Assembly: GCA_934047225.1 (NCBI GenBank) | Contig: OW203987.1 | Span: 5,545,501 to 5,609,500 of the forward strand | Length of the DNA stretch: 64,000 nt | Source: Ypsolopha sequella | Lineage: Eukaryota; Arthropoda; Insecta; Lepidoptera; Ypsolophidae | Reading direction: 5' to 3' | Shown here: positions 19,501 to 26,814 of the stretch, in pieces | Numbering within the stretch: the stretch's first letter is position 1 | Layout: each line of letters begins with the position of its first letter | The notes under the pieces: model-generated | Databases searched by the model: none | What the model was told of the DNA's origin: nothing | Seen by the model: the letters and a program-made list of their open reading frames with translations, nothing else | Program-made: the position numbers and the translations under genes

Positions 19501-20101
19501 TGCAAGCGCGTTTTGATTTAATACCTTTTGGTAAATCGATATAGCTTGAAGCTCGCAGTGGGTTATATTTGTTTATGTTTATTTCCAAATACAAATTTCG
19601 TACAAAAGCCCAACCACTATCTCTTTCTTCAAAAACTTCAATTTTTTTGGTAATTGCCTGAATAATACTTGAAAAAGTGTATTCAAAATTGTAATTTTGA
19701 TGCAAGACAATGTTTTCAGTAGCAAAAGATTTAATAGAATATGAATCATTTTTAGGCAAAGAAAATTCAGAAAACAGCTCAAAATTAACCTTTAGGCTAG
19801 AATGAGTTTGCAATCGTGCTGAGAGCAGATCACGTACGCGACGTTGCATGCGTGATAAGAACTGGGCGGGCGGGCGCGCGCGCTCGTCACAGGCTTCGGG
19901 GCTTTTACTGTCCCGACCTTCAGCCTCGCAGCGAACGCGGTATGACGCTATGCGACTGCGGAAAGCGCTATGAATTTTCTCGATTCCGTGTTGCTCAGTA
20001 ATTGCACTGTTATCTTTATGTAAAGTGCTTTTTAAATGAGCAGAAAAGCTTTTACTTTTGACTGATGTGTCACAAACTGAACAGAAAATAGTATTAACCA
20101 T
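16556..20101 (-). CDS. Protein-primed family B DNA polymerase
   Basis: The 1181-aa enzyme replicates the linear element from protein-primed ends. The N-terminus has a zinc-finger-like CSVC...HLKSTLH (8-28). A domain at ~200-310 with C210 (NFCFLW) and H303 (THYCLI) resembles cysteine-protease-like folds; role unknown. A CxxC...H finger lies at 328-346. The 3'-5' exonuclease has D378/E380 (YADFES), FHNLSGYDSH (516-525) and Y670-x3-D674. Inserted before Exo II is an endonuclease-VII-like finger (C472, C475, VRDHCHLTGRYRG, C502). Polymerase motifs are DCNNLYGYAM (A, D770), KLLNNSIFGK (B, 914-923) and YCDTDS (C, D1024/D1026). No stop or frameshift. The N-terminal region is locally GC-rich (about 19830-19950). 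Confidence 0.95.
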   Translation of the reverse strand: MVNTIFCSVCDTSVKSKSFSAHLKSTLHKDNSAITEQHGIEKIHSAFRSRIASYRVRCEAEGRDSKSPEACDERARPPAQFLSRMQRRVRDLLSARLQTHSSLKVNFELFSEFSLPKNDSYSIKSFATENIVLHQNYNFEYTFSSIIQAITKKIEVFEERDSGWAFVRNLYLEININKYNPLRASSYIDLPKGIKSKRACINIQNADNFCFLWCIMAALFPAKNNAHRTSAYPHFESALNVKNMTFPVGFSDIRIFEKNNPGISVNIYGLKNNTKIVGPLYKTECRKQHHVNLLFIENGERTHYCLIKNLSKLLRQQLTKHHSKIYFCEDCMIFFDNNHKLEAHVCNGVATILPNEGTLIQFKNYERMQDMPFVIYADFESLLKPAENESEPGSSFTTSLQQHVPAAFAYYIVCSYNSARNKYVSYRGHDCVEKFLESLLLDITDIYNIFESPLPIRLTDEDRVNFAQAKLCFLCDKILFDDKVRDHCHLTGRYRGAAHSYCNIKFRLPKFVPVFFHNLSGYDSHLFIRQLGKLSGRIKVIAKNKENYISFTKFFLINNEDFMPVRFVDSFKFLSTSLEKLAANLSNDSFTHLSSFFPSHENFALIRRKGVYPYEYMTTWNTYEENQLPPQERFYSTLNNSNISDLDYEHAKNVWHYFNIHNLGEYTDLYIKSDVLLLADVFESFRKTCKATYKLDPSFYLTASSLSFDAMLLKTGVKLELINDLEIIRMIQKGIRGGICLCSTRYSKANNKYLTSYDPSAKNNFLIYIDCNNLYGYAMCDYLPLSDFKLLSQSEIAKMNFYSLPIDGDVGYILEVDLEYPEHLHDYHNDIPFCAQKFTPPGSKTSKLIPNLYDKFQYVIHFAHLKICIKHGLILKKVHRVIQFKQGQYLKQYIDMNTELRKKAKSTFEQDFFKLLNNSIFGKTLEDVEKRVDVKLVNKWNDSRNKTKKSVCAEQLIARPNFHSVSIFTEDFVAVQMKPETITLDKPIYIGFSVLEISKAHMYDFHYSIMKPFYGEKITMAYCDTDSFLYAIDCINFYEDLKSHFISHFDTSNYKEDNCYGIPILNKKVPGLFKDELGGQVITEFVGLRSKLYCIKTRKDELKKAKGIQKHVTKTVKFNDYYKVLKKNDVIRKNNIVFKSLKHEIFTQQQNKIALSANDDKRVILKDKMSTLSWGHWNSLF

Positions 20102-20418
20102 GTTGCCTTGTAATTTTAGATTCTAATTTAGTGAATAAGGACACGCTACCAGGCAAAATATTTGACTAGTTAGAATGCCGTGTTCATCATTGATAAGGAG
20201 TTCTAAAACTTAGTAAAATTAATTTTTAGTTTGGCATTTAGACAATAAAATGTTTGATTTGGTATTACGGTAAAAATAACAATTAATTTATTTTACTGTA
20301 AAGAAATACATATTTATTTTAACTTAAATATTAAGTGCAAATAACATAATAAAACAAAACTCAGTGACAAAAAGAAAAAAAAAAAACTTAAGAGTGGAAA
20401 AGAAATGTAAATTATTAA
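20102..20418. other. PolB upstream spacer
   Basis: AT-rich sequence between the PolB ATG and the 3' end of the upstream leftward gene. It presumably holds the PolB promoter and that gene's polyadenylation signal (minus-strand AATAAA words occur near 20290-20350). Nothing more specific is visible. Confidence 0.4.
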
Positions 20419-21241
20419 TTAAACATTTTTTTTCTTTTTCTCACTGAAGAAAGTCCCTTCCTCCGTGAATTTCCTTTTGCTTAAACTAATCGCCTTTTTT
20501 AAAGCGACGAATTCAGGGGATTCTGCTTCCCCCTGCAGGCGCAACCACACGATAGCCTTCTCGCATCGTTCGATACCGTCGAGGTCCCGCACCTCCTCGA
20601 CGTTATACAAGCGCAGCTCCGCCAGCAGCGCTCCTTCCAGTTGTGCCGTCCGACGTAGCACCCCGCCCGGAACTTTACGCGAGAGCACACTCAAAGTGTG
20701 CGCAGCTTTGCGGCGAACCTGCTCCGTATCTTCGTCGTCGGACCCGAATAGCCAGTCCGTCGGGTCAACGTTGCTTGCAGGTGGGGCGGGTGCTGGCTTC
20801 GTGGAACGCTTCGCCACTGGCTTGATCTTCTTCTTGGAGCTATAAAATAAAAAACTATATTATAAACAACTTCCTCTGTGGTGTAGTCGTTCGAGTACTC
20901 GAGTATTAATCTCTAGGTTGCGGGTTCAAATCCCGTAGGGATAAAATTTTATATTTTAAATGAAAATATATAATTAAAATATGGTTTACGTAAAGGATGA
21001 TATCAAGTAAAGTGTTTATGACACGGTAGAAATAGTACTAGTAGTAGTAGTCTGATAATGAATTATCAAATTGGAAAAAAAAAGTAGAATAATTATATTT
21101 TCACTGAAACAAGAAATATTATAAAGACTGTCTTATAAACATGTACAAGAAACTCACCTTGGGCCTTCGTCGTCGGAATCAAAGAAAGCCTCGCTGTTCG
21201 TTTTCTTTGCGGCTCGCTTGGAGTTGTAATTAGTTTCAGAC
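20419..21241 (-). CDS. Spliced basic/acidic nuclear-type protein (5' exon not found)
   Basis: Two minus-strand exons join cleanly. 21241-21158 is flanked by TTTTCTTAG and GTGAGT; 20839-20419 follows a TTTTATTTTATAG acceptor. The joined frame gives at least 167 residues with two basic-acidic modules: SKRAAKK...FFDSDDEGP, and SKKKIKPVAKRSTK...WLFGSDDEDTEQ. A helical region (RRKAAHTLSVLSRK...ERCEKAIVWLRLQ) and a Lys-rich tail (SEKKKKNV) follow. The basic runs look like nuclear-localisation signals. No ATG occurs in either exon, and exon 1 starts in phase 2, so an upstream exon must exist; I did not find it. The 318-nt intron holds a tRNA-like SINE scrap. GC content is far above the capsid genes. 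DNA binding is a guess. Confidence 0.65.
20872..20945 (+). repeat. tRNA-like SINE head inside an intron
   Basis: 'cctctgtggtgtagtcgttc' resembles a tRNA A-box region and 'gcgggttcaaatcccgtagg' a B-box/T-arm. It matches the heads at 22205-22262 and 23270-23345. It has no credible acceptor stem, so I treat it as SINE-derived, not a tRNA gene. Confidence 0.65.
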
Positions 21242-22204
21242 CTAAGAAAATAAATTATATGATTAGTATATTACATATGATTACACATGAGTATCATTAA
21301 AGTAAGAAGTGCTTTCTAATTTAAAGACAAAATAAATTTAAACAAGTGAAAAAAAAAAACAGGGGAGCAACAAAGAAAAAATATCTGCAAAGTGAAACAT
21401 TATTTAACAACTTACGAACATTATATCAACTGCTTTTATCCTCAGCTTGATTTTTTATTCTTTTTGCAGGCAGGTAGCTGTGATACAGGTGTCAACTGTG
21501 GGCACTGATGTTCCGAATGTTGTGATCAATTAAGTTTTCCAAAGCTTTTATTGGAAGAAAATGTTCGACAAACAATGATTTTAGCAGGGGTAACGAACCT
21601 TTAGTTGTCTTGTAAAGAACACCATGATGAGTATAATTTAATAATAAAATTGCATAAGTAAATTTATTAGCAATCAAAATAAATGAAACTATAAATTGAA
21701 TTACTTTAATTTAAAGATCAACTAAGTTAAAATTTCATGAAGTAGTTGTTAAATACCACCTCCATGGTTCAAACATTTCAACTCATTATGCGGAGGGGTA
21801 CACATCAGTGTTCGGTCTGCATACTTTAGGAGGTACGTGAAGCTAAATAGGCTAGGGTTATATTGTTGTCTGAAGTATAGTAATAGGACTCGTCACCCAT
21901 AACGCATAATTGTAGTAAAATCGTCGTTGTAACATAGGTGTACGAGTGTGATCTGTCACTTGCATTTCTTTGCATACCCAGAAAGATCACTGACACCTCA
22001 GAGATTTATGTTGTGATGATTTACAAGTAATTTGTTAAAAACTTAAATATAGTTTTCTACCCCTGAATTTTAGAGAATACCTCAAAGACTTATTGTTTTC
22101 CGTTTTCAATTTTGTAATAATTCTCGGATTCAAGACAAAATGAAATCCACGTGTTACATATACAGGGTCGTATTTTGTATAACCAATTCATAACATCTAT
22201 ATAT

Positions 22205-22290
22205 CAGAATGCCTCTGCGGTCTAGTGGTTTACATCTCAACTAGTGATCTAGAGGTCGCGGACGTATTACTCGTATCCTTTACAAAATTG
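22205..22290 (+). repeat. tRNA-like SINE head (decayed)
   Basis: 'gcctctgcggtctagtggtt' matches the A-box region of the 23270 copy; the B-box side ('gaggtcgcggacgtattac') is decayed. Confidence 0.55.
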
Positions 22291-23267
22291 GTACACCTAA
22301 TGGATTTCATGTTGTGCAGTATATGACGAACAATATTATACAAAAGCTTGTATAAATTGACTGGTGGTTGTGGAACAGGTGAAAGAGGTGTATTAGTATC
22401 GTAGCAGATAGAAAACTAACTACCCATCTGAGAGACTTGCGTGACTGTATGTACGTATGTTTGTAATATCTACTATTAGTTATGAATGGGTTAAAATATA
22501 TTTTGTTTTATAACATAAAAAAACAAAGTTATTCAAGGGTTTAATGTTAAATTCATATTTATTATAGTTCAACAAGCAAATGAGTTAAAAGTACTAGTAC
22601 AGTAAGGAAATTATAAGGATACATAATTTTTCTTATTCTTTTGTAAAACTTATAAAAAGATTTCTTTTTATCGCATCCTGTATAATATAGGAAGTATTGT
22701 TTACATGTGTCCGACATTGACCAAATAATATGCTTAGTACCTATAAAGGTGTGTACTCAATAGGGTTTATTACTTTTATTATATTACTTTATATACCTAT
22801 AATATATATATATATATTTTGATGTACAGATATTTCATTGACGAAGTAAAAACAATGATCTTCTCTATATTTATAGCAATGTTTAGTAAATGTTGTGAAA
22901 AAGTAAACTGTTAGATAGATGCTTAGGTATTGAAACGTATGTTGTTACAGAATCGTCTCCGTTTCCGCTGACATGGTAAAACGTTCACTACCTATCTATA
23001 CTAGTAGTCAGTGCCAAGGTTACAACTTGCATAATCCTCGACTAACTTAGTGTATAACCTTCCTTACTTTGTTCCATCGTGTTGGGACAGGAAAAACGAT
23101 CGTCAGCATTCATGTTATTGTTGTGAAATTAATTTGCTAAATCATTTTAGGGATACGTATTTATCAAGTAGAATCCATTAAAACCGTGGGAACGTAACTT
23201 AAGAACTCTCTTACTTGTATTAAAAAATATATCGTCTTTTGTACGTATTAACCAAAATAAGCATTCA

Positions 23268-23400
23268 CTTGGCCGCCTCTGTGGTCTAGTGGTTCCAACA
23301 TCTTACTCACTAAACCGGAGGTCGCGGGTTCAAATCCCGTAGGAGCACATTTGTGTTCGGTCTGCGTGCTTCGGAAGGCACGTTAAACTGTGGGTCCATA
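23268..23400 (+). repeat. tRNA-derived SINE copy
   Basis: The A-box-like 'gcctctgtggtctagtggtt' and B-box 'cgcgggttcaaatcccgtag' are intact and are followed by the body words 'gtgttcggtctgcgtgc' and 'ttcggaaggcacgttaa'. This is the best preserved of this SINE family in the element. Confidence 0.75.
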
Positions 23401-24967
23401 TAATTAAGTACTGCAACAGAAACCCCTTCGAGGATTCATGTTTCAAACATTAAAACATGAGATACAAACATTCGTTATTAATAATTAATAATATATTAGG
23501 TTTATGTATGTAGCACAAGGTAAATAATATAGTTTCATAATTTTAAATAAGTACAAGTTCATACTTAGGTAACTCTATATATTCGTATAAAATAATTAAA
23601 AGTAAGTACAGAACCCAAGATAATAATATAACGATCACGATAAATTATATGGTTTGGTCCAAGTTAAACGAAAAAGCAATGAGTAAAATATTTTTTATCT
23701 TTTTAATTTTATCATCTGAATTTTATTTATCAAAACTAAACACTAAATAAAGCATTGCTAAAGAATAACATTTAACAAAATTAAAATTAATTATTATGTT
23801 TTTTTATTATTATTATTTTTTTTTTTATATAGTTTACTATATAACTTATTTACTTCTATTTCACGTTATTTACGTAAAAACCATACTAGTTTTAGTTAAA
23901 TCAGTAAATTGTATTTTCACAATAATCATCTAAATCTCGTTCCGCTTATCGCTCTGCTTATGTATTAGACATGTAAACATTCTCCATGTTATCATTATGG
24001 ACATTCAGCAAAACTTGCAGTGTTGCTGTTATACCGACTTAGTCGATGGTTATAGGGAATTTATCAATGTGTAGCGGGAAAAAAATGTTTAATGATTTCT
24101 AACGTCTTTATTACCCGTAAGTCACCCTTGGTTGTTTAGAAAAAATCGTAATTTGTAAAACATTTTAAGCAAATTAACTCATTTGTTTATTCGATTCTCC
24201 TTACTCATGCTGGAAGCTTGATTGAATAGGAATTCCCTACTATAAACAAACAGCCAAAGTTAGTTCATTCGGTTGTTGTCTTCATCGCTCATTGATTTAT
24301 TTATTTATTTATTATTTATTTATACAGCATTACAGATATATATCCATTGAACTGTATAATTAAGTTTTTACAAATACAAATAAAAACATTCACAAACATA
24401 ATAGTTTACACATGTTTGATATCAAGACTAAGTGACCAAAATACTAATGATTAATATATCAACTTTTGTTGACATTATAATTGAAGATACCGGTTCTTTG
24501 TATTTGATTTTGAGAATTAGGTACGACTACAAATATCTTATTTTTATATTAAACTTATTGATTATTATAACTGGAAAATTAATTAAGGTCTGTCTGTCTA
24601 CTACATAATATGTACGTCTTTTAATATTTGTTATTTATACATTGATGAATTATTAAATAAAAATAAACTTAAATACACCAGATGACTAAAAAAATAACAA
24701 GAATAATATTATTGGTTGATACAAAATAGTTAAACGACATTCAGCGGATTTTTAGCAAATACTTTTTTTTTTTCCATATCTAGCGGAATTGTTAAAATGG
24801 TCTGGAGACTTTAAATCTTGTAAAACGGTCACACTGATTAAACTTGTTACTTTGTAATGCTCTAGTGAACAAGACGGTGGTTTATTTTTATGTGAAAATG
24901 TATAGCGTAAGTTCATGTCCGGGAATGACACAAGGTTTTCCTTTGTGGGGACCCACTTTTGGTTAGC

Positions 24968-25012
24968 TAAAGCCTCAACCAGCTAGCGGGTGCTAGACGA
25001 GGATCCACTTTA
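24968..25012. ncRNA. Candidate structured element, hairpin A copy 1
   Basis: P1 TAAAG/CTTTA, P2 CCTC/GAGG, an asymmetric internal loop AACCAG/AC, P3 CTAGC/GCTAG with loop GGGT, and a 3' bulge ATCCA between P2 and P1. The loop and bulge sequences are shared with hairpin B although P3 differs completely. Strand and transcription are unknown. Confidence 0.55.
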
Positions 25013-25132
25013 AACTATCTAAAAGACCCCAGCCAACTAAGTTGAAGATCTTGAAATATGTGTCTAGTACTTTGAGTGACATGAACTCTTATTAAGACAG
25101 TATTGTTGTCTGAGTATATATTATTCTGATAA

Positions 25133-25192
25133 GCTAAAAAAAGGCCTCAACCAACCACCTCTACTGTGGAAGGGGATCCAACTTTTTTTAGC
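25133..25192. ncRNA. Candidate structured element, hairpin B copy 1
   Basis: P1 is 11 bp and perfect (GCTAAAAAAAG with CTTTTTTTAGC). P2 is CCTC/GGGG (one wobble), the internal loop AACCAA/AA, P3 CCAC/GTGG with loop CTCTACT, and the 3' bulge ATCCA. Same architecture as A with different stems. Confidence 0.6.
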
Positions 25193-25350
25193 TTCAGTAA
25201 CCTATTCTCGGATGTGATACGTGCTTAATTAAATTTAAAAATGTTTGTGAGTATTGATAGAGTCAAGAAACTTATCTGACAATTAATAGCGTAAGTACAC
25301 GTCTTCGATTGACACAAGGTTTTCCTTTGTGGGGACCCACTTTTGGTTAC

Positions 25351-25397
25351 CTAAAGCCTCAACCAGCTAGCGGGTGCTAGACGAGGATCCAGTTTAG
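25351..25397. ncRNA. Candidate structured element, hairpin A copy 2
   Basis: P1 is CTAAA/TTTAG. Relative to copy 1 one pair is lost and another gained. P2 CCTC/GAGG, loop AACCAG/AC, P3 CTAGC/GCTAG and bulge ATCCA are unchanged. Confidence 0.55.
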
Positions 25398-25537
25398 ACT
25401 AGCTAAAAGACCTCAGCCAACAAAGTCGAAGATCATGAAATATGTGTCTTACTTCGAGTGACATGAACTTATTCTACTAATTTTCTCAAATTTATTAAGT
25501 CAGTATTGTTGTCTGAGTATAATTTTCTTTGGTAAGC

Positions 25538-25592
25538 TAGAAAAAGACCTCAACCAACCACCACTGCGGTGGAAGAGGATCCACTTTTTTTA
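25538..25592. ncRNA. Candidate structured element, hairpin B copy 2
   Basis: P1 TAGAAAAAG/CTTTTTTTA (one G-T wobble), P2 CCTC/GAGG, loop AACCAA/AA, P3 lengthened to CCACC/GGTGG with loop ACTGC, and bulge ATCCA. Changes from copy 1 keep pairing. Confidence 0.6.
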
Positions 25593-25802
25593 CAACTAAA
25601 GAAAAATTAAATTCTTAGATGTAATACGTACTTAATTAATTACCTCATATGATTAGTAGTTTGTGATTCAATTTCTATATAAACATCAATAGAGTCAAGA
25701 AACAGCTGGAGGTGAGTCATAATTAACGAGTAAGTTTTTTATTTTCTGTTGTGTTCTAAATCATATTTAGTTATCATCGATTAGATATTTTTTTTACATC
25801 CT

Positions 25803-26265
25803 GTTCTGTTCTAAAGCTTTGTCGATTGAACATTCTAAAACAGGTTTCGTTTAAGGGTCGGTGTTCCGAGATTCGGGGTTATGACTTTTTAAGACAAAAC
25901 AGGGTTCGGGGTTATGGCTTTTTTAAGATAGTAAAATATTAATTTCTGAACAAAATAAATACCACTTGTTACCTTACAAGATGAAGTGCAGGTTCATTAA
26001 AAAAATCACGGCAATAACGTATAGTAACTTGAAAATCCTGTTTTTTTTTTTTTTTCTGAAGTTACTATACATTAGTGCCAAGATTTTTTTTAATGAACCT
26101 GTACTTCATCTTGTAAGGTAACAAGTGGTATTTATTTAGTTCAGAAATTAATATTTTACTATCTTAAAAAAGCCATAACCCCGAACCCTGTTTTGCCCAA
26201 TCTCGGAACTCCGACTCTTAAACAACTACACTCCACTCCGAGAGAGTGAAAGAGTTAGTTTTTAA
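25803..26265. repeat. Foldback containing decayed terminus sequence
   Basis: Arms at about 25880-26030 and 26050-26200 pair over long runs, for example 'aataccacttgttacctta' with 'taaggtaacaagtggtatt', and 'ggggttatggctttttta' with 'aaaaagccataacccc'. The outer parts contain degraded words of the element terminus ('ttctaaagctttgtcgattg' at about 25810; 'cactccactccgagagagtg' near 26229). This is an old rearranged terminus or a derived foldback insertion. Confidence 0.8.
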
Positions 26266-26269
26266 CGTG

Positions 26270-26378
26270 TTTTATCGTCATGGATTCTGTTCTAAAGCTT
26301 TGTCGATTGGACATTCTAAAACAGATTTTCGTTTAAACAACTTCACTTCACTCCGAGTGAGCGTAGCGGAGCGGAGCT
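26270..26378 (-). repeat. Partial direct copy of the TIR outer segment
   Basis: The sequence from 'ttttatcgtcatggattctg' to 'gcgtagcggagcggagct' repeats 26629-26747 in the same orientation, lacking two GGAGC units, and stops in the palindrome centre. It abuts an 18-bp perfect palindrome, ATTTGTCCTAGGACAAAT (26379-26396), whose centre is the inner edge of the intact TIR. Confidence 0.9.
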
Positions 26379-26438
26379 ATTTGTCCTAGGACAAATATTT
26401 TCAAGTTGCAGTGTTAATGGTTGCTTCACAAACTCCAT
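26343..26438 (-). pseudogene. Truncated ATPase 5' end duplicated in the right TIR
   Basis: The right TIR carries the ATPase start region in inverse orientation. From ATG 26438 the frame follows the ATPase for 17 residues (MEFVKQPLTLQLENICP), then runs 14 unrelated residues into the partial TIR copy and stops. It is a by-product of TIR length, but the promoter upstream is an intact copy and could drive leftward transcription into the non-coding arm. Confidence 0.8.
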
Positions 26439-26808
26439 GTTCTTGTGAATAAATAAACGCTAAACATGCAATGACTATAAAAATTATTGACAGGTGTTTT
26501 TATTTTCCTACTGCGATAGCGAGAGCTAATTTTAAATTAATTGTAAGATTTGTAAGGTTTGATTCTGCTGTCGTGCATTACGGAACGTACAACGCAGAGT
26601 TCTAGATATAACATGATGAAAGAGTCGGTTTTATCGTCATGGATTCTGTTCTAAAGCTTTGTCGATTGGACATTCTAAAACAGATTTTCGTTTAAACAAC
26701 TTCACTTCACTCCGAGTGAGCGTAGCGGAGCGGAGCGGAGCGGAGCTCGGAGTGAAGTGAAGGTGTTTAAACGAATGACTGTTTTAGAATGCCCAATCGA
26801 CACCTACT
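26387..26808 (-). repeat. Right terminal inverted repeat
   Basis: This is the inverse of 7779-8201 and ends ...CACCTACT directly before the AACAAC duplication. It matches the left copy almost throughout by eye. Confidence 0.95.
26661..26801. repeat. Terminal near-palindrome inside right TIR
   Basis: The mirror of the 7786-7926 hairpin, with identical arms and the same 29-nt repeat-rich centre. Confidence 0.9.
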
Positions 26809-26814
26809 AACAAC
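26809..26814. repeat. Right 6-bp target-site duplication
   Basis: AACAAC, identical to 7773-7778. Confidence 0.95.

Larger units (their letters stand above)
21242..24890. other. Non-coding right arm of the Polinton
   Basis: About 3.6 kb with no ORF I can support, unusual for a Polinton. The minus ORF at 21492-21677 (61 aa) has no domain. SINE-like pieces occur at about 21760-21990 (decayed), 22205-22290 and 23270-23400. A TTTA-rich SINE/LINE-tail-like stretch lies near 24295-24420. A missing 5' exon of the spliced gene may lie near the low end, since a donor-like TTC|GTAAGT is present on minus at about 21417, but its phase does not fit. Confidence 0.55.
24902..25690. repeat. ~385-bp tandem duplication carrying structured hairpins
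   Basis: Two diverged direct copies begin at 'atagcgtaag' (24902 and 25287). Each contains, in order, a small stem CACAAGG-TTTT-CCTTTGTG (24929-24947; 25313-25331), hairpin A, a weaker related module C (about 25022-25052; 25405-25436), and hairpin B. Differences cluster in stems and spacers. Neither copy is coding. Confidence 0.85.
7779..26808 (+). mobile_element. Complete Polinton/Maverick (adintovirus-like) element
   Basis: The 19,030-bp unit has ~420-bp terminal inverted repeats starting AGTAGGTG and an exact 6-bp TSD. It carries the full Polinton core: packaging ATPase, retroviral-type integrase, adenain-like protease, protein-primed PolB, major capsid, penton and a PLA2-domain minor capsid protein. 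Rightward genes occupy 8.1-14.9 kb and leftward genes 15.4-21.2 kb. The remaining ~5 kb at right is non-coding. Open frames, an exact TSD and near-identical TIRs suggest a recent insertion. Only the protease frame lacks an ATG. Whether it makes virions or only transposes cannot be read from sequence. Confidence 0.97.

Noticed and set aside
21492..21677. Missing first exon of the spliced nuclear-type gene
   Set aside because: The 61-aa frame stops before any good donor, and the nearby TTC|GTAAGT donor is in the wrong phase for the downstream exon.
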